Assembly: GCA_945901025.1 (NCBI GenBank)
Contig: CAMDJW010000014.1
Coordinates: 1-64,000, forward strand
Length of the DNA: 64,000 bases
From: Spirosoma fluviale
Lineage (GTDB): Bacteria; Bacteroidota; Bacteroidia; Cytophagales; Spirosomataceae
Direction: 5' to 3'
Part shown: positions 33,788 through 42,001 of the stretch, one piece after another
Layout: each line of letters starts with the position of its first letter
Numbering within the stretch: the first letter of the stretch is position 1
The notes under the pieces: model-generated
The model's input: only the letters and a program-made list of their open reading frames with translations
The model's database searches: none
What the model was told of the DNA's origin: nothing
Made by a program: the position numbers and the translations under genes

Positions 33788-34957
33788 ATGTTAAGCCTAG
33801 AGGAACAGCATTTCATCCAAGTACATGCGGACAAGGATCCCCATCAAATCGCCTTGTCGGGAAAAAAATATCCTAGCCATGATCTCAGCAAATTAGCTAG
33901 TCAAATTCAGGCACGTCAAAAATTAGCTTTGAAATTACCTTTTTGGGTAAGCCATACAAACCTCTTCTTCCCCCCATCGATCTCCTTGGAACAGGCTTCC
34001 TCTGAAGCGACCGCTAATTTTAAGGCGAATATTGTCCATGGAAATGTCCTCGATGCCAGTGGTGGAATGGGCGTGGATTCGGCGGCCTTTGCTAAAAAAG
34101 CGAATCAAGTCGTGTATGTCGAAAGACAACAAGGCCTCAAAGAAATAACGGCTTATAATCATGCGCAATTAGGTTTCTCAAATATCCAACATATTCTAGG
34201 AGATGGCCTTGCCTATCTAAAACAAGCCGATTCCAAATTTGATTTTATCTACTTAGATCCGGCTCGAAGAAATGCCAAAGGAGACAAAGTCCTATTATTC
34301 AAAGACTGTGAACCCAATGTGCTCGATTTTTTGCCTATCATACAAGATAAAAGCCAATTATTGCTTAAAACAAGTCCGCTACTGGATTTGGAACGGGCTA
34401 TTTTAGAGCTTAATGGAGTAGATAAAATATGGGTGATTTGCGTTAAAAATGAAGTAAAAGAAATTTTATTTCTCAAGTCAAAAGATGCAACACATGACCC
34501 CGTGATTGAAGTCATCGAGTTAAATTCAAAAAGTTCACACCTTTTTTCAGGGACACTAGGGACTGAAAAAAGCAAACAGACGAAGTTAGGGCAGATTTCA
34601 AATTTCCTCTATGAACCACATCCAGGCCTATTAAAAGCTGGATTTTTTAAATCTGTAGAAACAGAAGACATCTTTAAATTAAATTCAAACACCCATTTAT
34701 ATTCTTCCAAGGATTTGGATACTAAATTTCCAGGAAAATCGTTTCATGTCATAGAAACAGGTCCTGTGGATATTGGTTGGCTTATTAAGCATTTATCCAA
34801 CAAGCAAGTGAACATTAGCACTCGGAATTTTCCAGGAAAGCCGGAAGATTTGAGAAAAAAACTGAAATTGAGTGATGGTGGGGATTTAACCTTATTTGGG
34901 TACAGAAATCATCAAAATCAAGTTGAGCTAGCGCTAACGCAAAAATGTACCATTTAG
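33788..34957 (+). CDS. PG_1098-like class I SAM-dependent methyltransferase with THUMP-like domain
   Basis: A Rossmann methyltransferase of 389 aa. The SAM-binding motif is DASGGMGVDSAAFAKKA (about residues 89-105) with VVYVE as motif II, and the catalytic-region motif is LDPARRN near residue 157. The C-terminal third (about 285-389) resembles the ferredoxin-like and THUMP-like domains found after this fold in Bacteroidota, which suggests an RNA substrate (inference). The ATG at 33788 is the only good start, because the N-terminal helix QHFIQVHADKDPHQIAL follows at once. It is divergent from the nucleotidyltransferase gene. Confidence 0.87.
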   Translation: MLSLEEQHFIQVHADKDPHQIALSGKKYPSHDLSKLASQIQARQKLALKLPFWVSHTNLFFPPSISLEQASSEATANFKANIVHGNVLDASGGMGVDSAAFAKKANQVVYVERQQGLKEITAYNHAQLGFSNIQHILGDGLAYLKQADSKFDFIYLDPARRNAKGDKVLLFKDCEPNVLDFLPIIQDKSQLLLKTSPLLDLERAILELNGVDKIWVICVKNEVKEILFLKSKDATHDPVIEVIELNSKSSHLFSGTLGTEKSKQTKLGQISNFLYEPHPGLLKAGFFKSVETEDIFKLNSNTHLYSSKDLDTKFPGKSFHVIETGPVDIGWLIKHLSNKQVNISTRNFPGKPEDLRKKLKLSDGGDLTLFGYRNHQNQVELALTQKCTI

Positions 34958-35021
34958 TCAATTATTTTAGTTAAAAGATTTAACTTTATAGCTTGTTAAT
35001 ACATCAACATTTCAAATTCAT

Positions 35022-35693
35022 ATGAAAAGTCTATTATTAGGTATTTTTATATTCATCGCATATGTTCCCTTGTCAGCCCAAGTATTTTCGGGTTTGGCGG
35101 AAATCGATAAAGCAAAAAAAGAAGGCTTTTATACTTACTTAAATACGGAAGAGAAAAATGTCACGAATGCCTGGAAAGAATATTTAAAGAAGACAGGGAC
35201 CGTTGACGCCGGTAGATCGGGCTCCATTCACGTAGACCAAGCAAGAATATCGTCCATTTCAGAGAATCCAATCAATCTCCTTTCCATCATTACCGAAGAA
35301 AAAAACAAAATAAAACTTTTTGTTTCCATGCGTGTGGGGCCAGACAACTACATTCAAACAGGTCACGAAAAGTTTAAAGAAGCGAGTCAGTGGTTAGAAG
35401 AATTTGCTCAAATTATTAATCTGGAGGAATCGTTGCGCAAAGAGGAAAGTAAATTGGCCGAACTCAAAAGTACCCAATTAAAAAATCAACGATACGCGGA
35501 AAGATTAGTCCGTGAACTCGATTCAAACAAGAGGCAAACGGAACTTTTGACTAAAAAATTAGAAGAAACTAGAATTGAAAAAGAAAAAATATTAGCGAAT
35601 CAAGAGCAAAATAAGTTGGACCAAAAAGCCAATGAATTAGCTTTAGAACAGCAAATAAAACAAGTACAATCCGCCAAATCAAAAGTAAAATGA
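35022..35693 (+). CDS. Secreted protein with long C-terminal coiled coil, function unknown
   Basis: I do not recognise this family. The 223-aa product has a signal peptide (about 1-19, ending PLSAQ), a globular part of about 110 residues, and a charged helical region from about residue 125 to the end with heptad-like Leu/Glu/Lys/Gln patterns, a likely coiled coil. It would be periplasmic. Its stop overlaps the start of the next gene (ATGA), so it heads a four-gene operon with two further uncharacterised proteins and a dicarboxylate/amino-acid symporter. Confidence 0.75.
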   Translation: MKSLLLGIFIFIAYVPLSAQVFSGLAEIDKAKKEGFYTYLNTEEKNVTNAWKEYLKKTGTVDAGRSGSIHVDQARISSISENPINLLSIITEEKNKIKLFVSMRVGPDNYIQTGHEKFKEASQWLEEFAQIINLEESLRKEESKLAELKSTQLKNQRYAERLVRELDSNKRQTELLTKKLEETRIEKEKILANQEQNKLDQKANELALEQQIKQVQSAKSKVK

Positions 35694-36001
35694 AAAAGAT
35701 CAACATTCTTAGCGCAGCTTTAGTCTGCCTGCTATTCCTGAGTAGTTTTGGGTTTGTGGAGTATAGTGTGATACGTCCAAAATTCAATCTAAGTTACACG
35801 GATTCAACGAAATCAAATCAAAATAGAAATGAATTAGTGGGATCTAAGAGTTTAAGTGAAGGTCAACCAACTGATCAAAAACCGGAGGAAGAAGAATCAT
35901 CTGAAAAGACCATTGTCTCTTGGACTGAGTATTTTGCCATGGCCATTAAAACGGTTTTTCTGAAAACAGTTTCGCTATTAATCTCTTTATTCATCTCGTA
36001 A
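35690..36001 (+). CDS. Small membrane-associated hypothetical protein
   Basis: This 103-aa protein is not recognised. A hydrophobic signal or anchor is at about 5-23, a polar Asp/Glu/Ser/Lys-rich linker at about 38-75, and a second hydrophobic stretch at about 82-103 that runs to the C-terminus. Two membrane contacts flanking a charged linker are predicted. Translation is probably coupled to the upstream coiled-coil gene through the ATGA overlap. The next gene follows after 11 bases. Confidence 0.6.
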   Translation: MKKINILSAALVCLLFLSSFGFVEYSVIRPKFNLSYTDSTKSNQNRNELVGSKSLSEGQPTDQKPEEEESSEKTIVSWTEYFAMAIKTVFLKTVSLLISLFIS

Positions 36002-36012
36002 ATTATTGATTT

Positions 36013-36465
36013 ATGCCCTCATTTAACATCCAAACAAAAATTGGAGCTTCTATGCCATTTGTTTGGTCCCAATTTAATGAGGCATTATTAACCAAAATAT
36101 CACCTCCTTTTCCTCAAGTGGATATCAAGCGGTTTGATGGGTGCAACAAAGGAGATTTAGTTATTCTGGAAATCAACTTGCTTTTCATGAAGGTCATTTG
36201 GTCATCAGAAATCACCTATTCCCACCAGGATTCAAATCAATCTGTTTTTATTGATGAGGGAATTAAAGTACCCTTTGGAATCAATATGTGGAGACACGAA
36301 CACTCAATCATTAAAATAGATGAGTCCCGATGTTACATTCAGGATTTTATAACTTATAAAACATCAAATGTTTTTTTAGATATAATTTTATTTCCATTTT
36401 TGTGGGGAATGATTTTTTACCGAAAACCATTCTATCAAAAATACCTAACGAATGTAGACCTATGA
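36013..36465 (+). CDS. SRPBCC-like ligand-binding domain protein
   Basis: The 150-aa product looks like a single START/SRPBCC (polyketide-cyclase-like) domain: an N-terminal strand with MPFVWSQFNEALLTKISPPFP, a central curved sheet, and a C-terminal helix with IILFPFLWGMIFYRKPFY. Bacteroidota carry similar short cytoplasmic proteins of unknown ligand. The C-terminal helix is rather hydrophobic, so membrane contact is possible. The stop overlaps the symporter start (ATGA at 36462-36465), which points to coupled translation. Confidence 0.65.
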   Translation: MPSFNIQTKIGASMPFVWSQFNEALLTKISPPFPQVDIKRFDGCNKGDLVILEINLLFMKVIWSSEITYSHQDSNQSVFIDEGIKVPFGINMWRHEHSIIKIDESRCYIQDFITYKTSNVFLDIILFPFLWGMIFYRKPFYQKYLTNVDL

Positions 36466-37703
36466 AATTAACCCTTACTCATAAAATTATCATTGGATTT
36501 ATTCTTGGCCTTGCATTAGGAGAATTCTTTTACCTTTTCTTTTCGCCAGAAACAAGTCATGATTTAGCTTCCAAGGTTCAAGTGGTCTCCAAGATATTTC
36601 TAAGACTAATTAAAATGATTGTAGGCCCCTTAGTATTTTGTACCTTGGTCGTGGGCATAGCCAAATTAGGCGATTTTAAAGCAGTGGGGAGAATTGGAAT
36701 TAAAACAATAGGCTACTTTTACTTTGCCACCATTTTATCGCTGATCACTGGCCTTGTGGTGGTCAATATCACCAAACCTGGCAGTTTACAAAGTTGGCCT
36801 AAACCCGCTGTCGGAACTGAAACGGGCATAGATGCTTCCAAAACTAAATCCATGGAAGATTTCATTCTTCATATATTCCCAGATAGCTTTTTCAAAGCTT
36901 TAGCGGAAAATGAAATCCTCCAAATTGTGATTTTCTCATTATTCTTTGGGGTAGCTTTGGGATCTATTGGGGCCACTGGAAAAAAACTGATTCATGTGAT
37001 TGATAATATTGCAGAGGTCGTGTTCAAAATGGTTAATTATGTCATGGAACTTGCACCATATGCCGTTTTTGCAGCCATGACCACGGTTGTGGCAAACAAA
37101 GGATTAAGTATATTAATCAGTTATGGGTATTTAATGGTTTGCTTCTTAGGGGGTTTGCTCTTCTTTACAGTAGTCATTTTATGGCTAATCTGTATTTTTA
37201 ACGGCATACCTTACTGGCGACTATTAAGGGAATTAAAAGAAGCTTTATTAATTTCTTTTTCAACAGCAAGTTCGGAAGCGTCCTTCCCACAAACGATTGC
37301 AGCTTTAGAAAAATTTGGGTGCAGCAAGCGTATTGTTGGGTTTGTATTGCCCTTAGGTTACAGTTTTAATCTAGATGGATCGATGTTGTACATGACCTTT
37401 GCTACCGGATTCATTGCCCAAGCCTACGGAGTTCATTTAAGCCTAGAGCAACAAATTACCATGCTATTGACCTTAATGATTACTTCCAAAGGAATTGCAG
37501 GAGTTCCAAGGGCCTCGCTAGTGATTATCGCAGGAACATTAACGATGTTCAATTTACCTGCTGAGGGAATTGCTTTACTGTTGGGAGTTGATCCGTTTTT
37601 AGACATGGGAAGAACGGTGACTTCAGTGGCAGGGAATGGAGTTGCTACCTGTGTGGTTTCCAAATGGGAAGGTGAGTTTAATCCCCCAGTTGCTACTGCT
37701 TAA
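36462..37703 (+). CDS. Dicarboxylate/amino-acid:cation symporter (DAACS family)
   Basis: This inner-membrane secondary transporter of 413 aa is related to GltP and DctA and takes up C4-dicarboxylates or glutamate/aspartate with Na+ or H+. About eight membrane helices and two re-entrant loops are expected. The serine-rich loop FSTASSEASFPQTI, the NLDGSMLYM motif in helix 7 and the GIAGVPRASLVII loop are family signatures. The start at 36462 overlaps the previous stop; an upstream ATG at 36402 lies inside the SRPBCC-like gene. Its last 11 bases overlap the permease gene on the other strand. Confidence 0.94.
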   Translation: MKLTLTHKIIIGFILGLALGEFFYLFFSPETSHDLASKVQVVSKIFLRLIKMIVGPLVFCTLVVGIAKLGDFKAVGRIGIKTIGYFYFATILSLITGLVVVNITKPGSLQSWPKPAVGTETGIDASKTKSMEDFILHIFPDSFFKALAENEILQIVIFSLFFGVALGSIGATGKKLIHVIDNIAEVVFKMVNYVMELAPYAVFAAMTTVVANKGLSILISYGYLMVCFLGGLLFFTVVILWLICIFNGIPYWRLLRELKEALLISFSTASSEASFPQTIAALEKFGCSKRIVGFVLPLGYSFNLDGSMLYMTFATGFIAQAYGVHLSLEQQITMLLTLMITSKGIAGVPRASLVIIAGTLTMFNLPAEGIALLLGVDPFLDMGRTVTSVAGNGVATCVVSKWEGEFNPPVATA

Positions 37704-38913
37704 AAGTCATTTCAACAGCCTTGCGCGCCGGAATGATGGAAGCTAAAGTGGTAATAGTCAAAACCACTAAGGAAGTCCACACAAAATCCATTAATTCCAT
37801 TTTAATCGGATATGCATCAATCATTGCATTAGGAATACCTAATCCAATGATCCCAAAGGTTTGTTGGGCCCAAGCAAAAACAAAACCAAAAACCATCCCT
37901 AAAATCGCGCCAGAGAAGCAGATCAAAAATCCTACCCACATGATGGTTTTAAATAATTGAGAACGAGAAATGCCAATCGCCAATAAAGTCCGCAGATCTT
38001 TTCTTTTCTCTATAACTAATAATGAAAGGGAGTAAAAAAGAGTGAAAGAGGCTATTCCCATGACAAATGCCATGATTAAAAACACAAAAAGCTTTTCTAT
38101 TTTAATGGCTTTTAACAACATCGCATGCTGCTCATCGCGGGTCTGAATGGAGAAAGTATTTCCTAAAATTTGTTTGATTTGTTGCTGGATTGATTTTTCG
38201 TCCACCCCATTGGCCAGCATAATTTCGTAGCCAGATAATTTATTTTCTGCTCCCACCAAATCGTTCATCCAATCTAACGGAACAATAACCGTCTGATTAT
38301 CAAAAGTTTGCTCCACTTCTAATACTCCAGCAGGATAAAAGATATTACTCCGTATAGCTTCCTCATTAATCGAGAATTTTCGTAAAGATTGATGATTGGG
38401 ATACCAGGCTTCTACGGGCTCAACGACATTTTCAAAACTCATTCCCATGTTTAAAAAAACACCTATGCCCACTAAAGCAAATGACTGACCCTCACTTTTA
38501 AGGAAATAATCACCCTCTACCACTTGTTTTTTAAGCCGATTGGCCAATAAAAATGAATCATCGACGCCTTTAAAACTAGCAACGACTTGTTTATTTCCAA
38601 AACGAAGCAATGCTTGATCTTCTAAAACGGGATTGATAAATGTTATCCCCGACAAAGCCTTTATTTGTTTTAGTTTTACCTCAGGGATCGAGAAACGAGG
38701 CGTATTTTTAGCGATGATTTTTAAGTCCGGATCAAAAGTTTGAAATAAACCTTTTTGAAAATCCTCTAATCCATTAAAGACCGACAAAATTAATATCAAT
38801 GCCATCACTTCTACCCCCACTCCTAACATAGAGATTCGGGATATTAAGGTGATAAATCGTGCCTTTACTGAGGAACCAAAATAGCGTTTAGCAATGAAGA
38901 GCGGAAAGTTCAA
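37693..38913 (-). CDS. FtsX-like ABC transporter permease (LolC/LolE type)
   Basis: A 406-aa inner-membrane permease with one N-terminal helix (after FPLFIAKRYFGSSVKARFI), a periplasmic MacB-like domain (about 45-265) and three C-terminal helices, ending in the usual LASIIPARKAVEM. This layout matches LolC/LolE, which extract lipoproteins from the inner membrane with the ATPase LolD; no ATPase gene is adjacent. Many Bacteroidota have a single LolC/E protein rather than two. It follows rbfA by 15 bases and is probably co-transcribed with it. Confidence 0.88.
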   Translation of the reverse strand: MNFPLFIAKRYFGSSVKARFITLISRISMLGVGVEVMALILILSVFNGLEDFQKGLFQTFDPDLKIIAKNTPRFSIPEVKLKQIKALSGITFINPVLEDQALLRFGNKQVVASFKGVDDSFLLANRLKKQVVEGDYFLKSEGQSFALVGIGVFLNMGMSFENVVEPVEAWYPNHQSLRKFSINEEAIRSNIFYPAGVLEVEQTFDNQTVIVPLDWMNDLVGAENKLSGYEIMLANGVDEKSIQQQIKQILGNTFSIQTRDEQHAMLLKAIKIEKLFVFLIMAFVMGIASFTLFYSLSLLVIEKRKDLRTLLAIGISRSQLFKTIMWVGFLICFSGAILGMVFGFVFAWAQQTFGIIGLGIPNAMIDAYPIKMELMDFVWTSLVVLTITTLASIIPARKAVEMTFKQ

Positions 38914-38928
38914 TGAATTATTTGGTTA

Positions 38929-39315
38929 TTAATCGATATAATCAGAATCTATTTCATCGGAAGCGGGAGGTATCACCAAGCCATCAAAAAGTGCTTCGAT
39001 TTTAGCTGCATAAGCGGCCGTATCGTCAAGAAAAAAAGCCAAATTAGGAATAATTCTAACCTGCTTTCTAATTCTATTGGCCAAAGCATTTCGAATAGCT
39101 TTGTTCTTGAATTCCAATTCGTTCATGATTTTATTGGGCTTGTCGACCAACAAAAAACTGAGGTAGCATCTTGCCAGTGACAAATCTGGACTTATTTTAA
39201 CGTCCGTAATGGTCACCATCGCACCCCCAAAAACCTCCTTAAATTCTTTTTGAAAAATTTCACTCAAATCCTTCTGAATTTGCCTACCAAACTTTTGTTG
39301 ACGTTTACTTTCCAT
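38929..39315 (-). CDS. rbfA: 30S ribosome-binding factor A
   Basis: RbfA binds immature 30S subunits and helps 16S rRNA 5'-end maturation, notably in the cold. The 128-aa KH-fold protein begins MESKRQQKFGRQIQKDLSEI and contains VTITDVKISPDLSLARCYLS, as expected. I choose the ATG at 39315; a longer frame from 39396 would add an unrelated Cys-rich tail. GGAG lies 5 bases upstream of 39315, one of the few Shine-Dalgarno-like sites in the window. It is followed by the LolC/E-like gene. Confidence 0.95.
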   Translation of the reverse strand: MESKRQQKFGRQIQKDLSEIFQKEFKEVFGGAMVTITDVKISPDLSLARCYLSFLLVDKPNKIMNELEFKNKAIRNALANRIRKQVRIIPNLAFFLDDTAAYAAKIEALFDGLVIPPASDEIDSDYID

Positions 39316-39405
39316 AATTGCTCCTATTCTTTTCTTCTCAAAATTCTCACAAATTTCACAATAATAATTGGAATCACCGTAATTTAGTCTTTTCAAAAAG
39401 AAAAT

Positions 39406-40779
39406 ATGTTTCAGATTCTTCGTTCAAGCTCTATTTTTGTTATGATCTTATTGATCATCATATGGCTAATAACGACTGTTATCATAAGCCAATTTAATCT
39501 GCAGCCGTATACATGGGAATTTAAAAATTTCTTGATCGGCCAAAACTTAAATCATGGATATCGAATTTACAAGGATATTAGGGAGAACATTGGTCCCTTG
39601 TCGGCCAACTTCTATCAATTAATTGACTTTTTGAACATCCCAATCACTTGGAATGCTTATTTAGCTACAGGAATTATTGTCCTACAGGCCATTATATTCC
39701 AACGAACAATCTCGCGTTATTTATTACTTCCCAACTTAGGCAACTTACCATTTTTTATCTACAGCCTATTTTTTCATTTTTCAATGGAGTTTTTAGTACC
39801 GAACGGCTCCATGTTAGGATTAATATTTTTGTTATTAGCTTGGAATGAGATCTTAGCCCAACAAAGTACCCTAAAAGTGAATGACCGTGTTTTCTTAATT
39901 GGACTTTACATAGGTATAGCAAGTGTATTTTTCTTGAGCTATGCTTTATTTATATTTTGGGCCATACTGAGCCTACTTTTTTACTCCAGTATTAATATTA
40001 GACAAATCATTTTATTGATTGTTGGGTTATCCTTGTTCTATATTTTTACAGGCTTAATATTTTCTTATCGAGATAATCTGCAAGCATTTATTGACGTTTA
40101 TAAAAATTCTGCTTTCGTCGTTTATATTCCGACAACCTTACAAATCAAACAAATACTACTAGCCTATGTTCCAGCCATGATTTTAGGAATTTGGGGTTTT
40201 GTAAAAGTTTTTAATAGCACAAAAATTAATTCGAATGCACAAAAAGCCCAACAAACTAATTTAATGTGGCTATTAATCAGCGTAATGATCATCTTTATTA
40301 TCCCCACCGTCGAGAGAATAAACCTTGTATTCTTAATGCCTTCCCTTATCTATTTTACCCTAAATCTATTTTATTTATTTAAATCCTATTGGCAGAAAGA
40401 ACTGTTGATCATTACCATATTCATTGCAATGATGTTTAGCCTTTCAAATGAGTGGACTGAAGTGGGCAAACAAAGAATTATGACGCAAAAGCTTTCGATT
40501 AGAAATGAAAAAATTATGGTCCTAGGTCCCCAAATAGAAGAATATCAAAACAATCAAATGACCGGACCATTCGTCAATTGGGAACTTTCAAAATCCCTTT
40601 TTACTGACCTAAATCAATATAAAACCATCATTTTGATGCACGATTATTTTGCGAAGGAAATGCCTACTTACATTTATGACCCAGAAAGTAATTTTAAGAA
40701 ATTAGGATACTACCTTCCTGAACTGACAAATCAATATTTAATGATTGATGCTAACACGTATAAAAAAATCAACAAATAA
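39406..40779 (+). CDS. Multi-pass membrane protein, possible GT-C-type glycosyltransferase
   Basis: The 457-aa protein is strongly hydrophobic, with about ten predicted membrane segments up to residue 350 and a soluble C-terminal part of about 110 residues. The stretch GYRIYKDIRENIGPLSANFY, between the first two helices, resembles the loop after helix 1 in polytopic sugar transferases and in DUF6427-type Bacteroidota proteins. No catalytic motif can be named with confidence. It is divergent from rbfA and its last 11 bases overlap the end of rpiB. Function is unknown. Confidence 0.7.
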   Translation: MFQILRSSSIFVMILLIIIWLITTVIISQFNLQPYTWEFKNFLIGQNLNHGYRIYKDIRENIGPLSANFYQLIDFLNIPITWNAYLATGIIVLQAIIFQRTISRYLLLPNLGNLPFFIYSLFFHFSMEFLVPNGSMLGLIFLLLAWNEILAQQSTLKVNDRVFLIGLYIGIASVFFLSYALFIFWAILSLLFYSSINIRQIILLIVGLSLFYIFTGLIFSYRDNLQAFIDVYKNSAFVVYIPTTLQIKQILLAYVPAMILGIWGFVKVFNSTKINSNAQKAQQTNLMWLLISVMIIFIIPTVERINLVFLMPSLIYFTLNLFYLFKSYWQKELLIITIFIAMMFSLSNEWTEVGKQRIMTQKLSIRNEKIMVLGPQIEEYQNNQMTGPFVNWELSKSLFTDLNQYKTIILMHDYFAKEMPTYIYDPESNFKKLGYYLPELTNQYLMIDANTYKKINK

Positions 40780-41209
40780 TTTTATCGACTCTATTTTGAT
40801 GTCTACCCCCTTCAAAGGCTGTTTCAATAAATGTTTTTAGGCATTTTTTAGCTTCTTCTAAACTAATAAAACGAACAGGTAAACATAGGACATTTGCATC
40901 GTTATGAAGCCTGATCAATTGGGCTACCTCAGAATTCCAAGCTAAGCCCGCTCTAATTCCCTGATGTTTATTGGCCGTAATGGCGACACCATTAGCACTC
41001 CCGCACAATAATAGGCCATAATTATGTTCCCCTTTTTCAACTGATTCTGCTACTGGATGCGCAAAATCTGGGTAGTCCACGGAATTAACAGAATAAGTTC
41101 CAAAATCCTGAACTTTAATATTTAAGCTTTTCAAAAAATCAATCAACTGATCTTTATAATCAAAACCTGCATGATCACCACCCACAGCAAAACTTATTTG
41201 AGAATCCAT
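40769..41209 (-). CDS. rpiB: Ribose-5-phosphate isomerase B
   Basis: RpiB interconverts ribose 5-phosphate and ribulose 5-phosphate in the pentose-phosphate pathway. The 146-aa protein begins MDSQISFAVGGDHAGFDYK, with the catalytic Cys in LLLCGSANGVAITANK and the NDANVLCLPVRFI block later. I start it at 41209; the frame continues upstream to 41350, but that part is hydrophobic, unrelated and crosses the divergent promoter. A TAnnTTTG box lies 21 bases upstream of 41209. Confidence 0.95.
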   Translation of the reverse strand: MDSQISFAVGGDHAGFDYKDQLIDFLKSLNIKVQDFGTYSVNSVDYPDFAHPVAESVEKGEHNYGLLLCGSANGVAITANKHQGIRAGLAWNSEVAQLIRLHNDANVLCLPVRFISLEEAKKCLKTFIETAFEGGRHQNRVDKIIC

Positions 41210-41230
41210 CTTCGTATTTAATAATTTATG

Positions 41231-41238
41231 CAAATGTA
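41231..41238 (-). promoter_or_regulatory. -7 promoter element of rpiB
   Basis: On the minus strand TACATTTG matches TAnnTTTG, 21 bases before the rpiB ATG chosen here. Its position supports the shorter rpiB reading frame. Confidence 0.45.
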
Positions 41239-41278
41239 CAGGGATATTATTTACATTTATAGACAAAACAATTAAAAT

Positions 41279-42001
41279 ATGACAGATAATCAGTGGCAAG
41301 AAGAAGAGGAGAAAATAAAAAAAGCGTTTGATGATAAAACGTGGTCTCAAATTAAATCAGAAGAATCCTGGAGAATATTTAAAATCATGAGTGAATTTGT
41401 CGAGGGCATTGACAAATTATCGAAAATTGGCCCCTGTGTTTCAATTTTTGGGTCAGCCCGAACGAAACCAGAGGATAAATACTACCAAATAGCCGAAAAA
41501 ATTGCGGCTAAATTAGTCCGACATGGCTATGGGGTGATTACGGGCGGTGGGCCCGGAATTATGGAAGCGGGCAACAAAGGAGCCAAATCAGAAAATGGTA
41601 GATCTGTGGGTTTAAACATCGAATTACCTTTTGAACAGATCCCCAATCCTTATATTGACTCAGATAAAAATATCAATTTTGATTTCTTTTTTGTCCGAAA
41701 AGTGATGTTTGTTAAGTATTCCCAAGGATTCATTATTATGCCTGGGGGATTTGGAACGCTTGACGAAATGTTTGAATCCCTTACCCTTATCCAAACGCAT
41801 AAAATCGGTAGGTTTCCTGTGGTTTTAGTAGGAACCGAATATTGGAAAGGATTAATAGACTGGATAAAATCCACTATGATTCCGAATGGAAATATTAATG
41901 AAGATGATCTTGAATTATTTGCATTGGTCGATACACCTACAGAAGCTGTCCGAGTGATTGACGAATTTTACGCTAAATATCTTTTGAAGCCCAACTTCTA
42001 A
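41279..42001 (+). CDS. LOG-family (TIGR00730) nucleoside-monophosphate phosphoribohydrolase
   Basis: A Rossmann-fold enzyme of 240 aa. The family signatures are GGGPGIMEAGNKGA (about residues 82-95) and PGGFGTLDE (about 158-166), which bind the phosphoribose and hold the catalytic Glu. Homologues cleave cytokinin riboside monophosphates or AMP-like nucleotides; in most bacteria the true substrate is uncertain. It is divergent from rpiB, with about 70 bases between the starts, and overlaps the 3' end of the PolX-like gene by 4 bases. Confidence 0.92.
   Translation: MTDNQWQEEEEKIKKAFDDKTWSQIKSEESWRIFKIMSEFVEGIDKLSKIGPCVSIFGSARTKPEDKYYQIAEKIAAKLVRHGYGVITGGGPGIMEAGNKGAKSENGRSVGLNIELPFEQIPNPYIDSDKNINFDFFFVRKVMFVKYSQGFIIMPGGFGTLDEMFESLTLIQTHKIGRFPVVLVGTEYWKGLIDWIKSTMIPNGNINEDDLELFALVDTPTEAVRVIDEFYAKYLLKPNF

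Noticed and set aside
41210-41350. N-terminal extension of rpiB with a hydrophobic segment
   Set aside because: It crosses the divergent promoter and the start of the LOG-family gene, and RpiB proteins begin at the chosen methionine.
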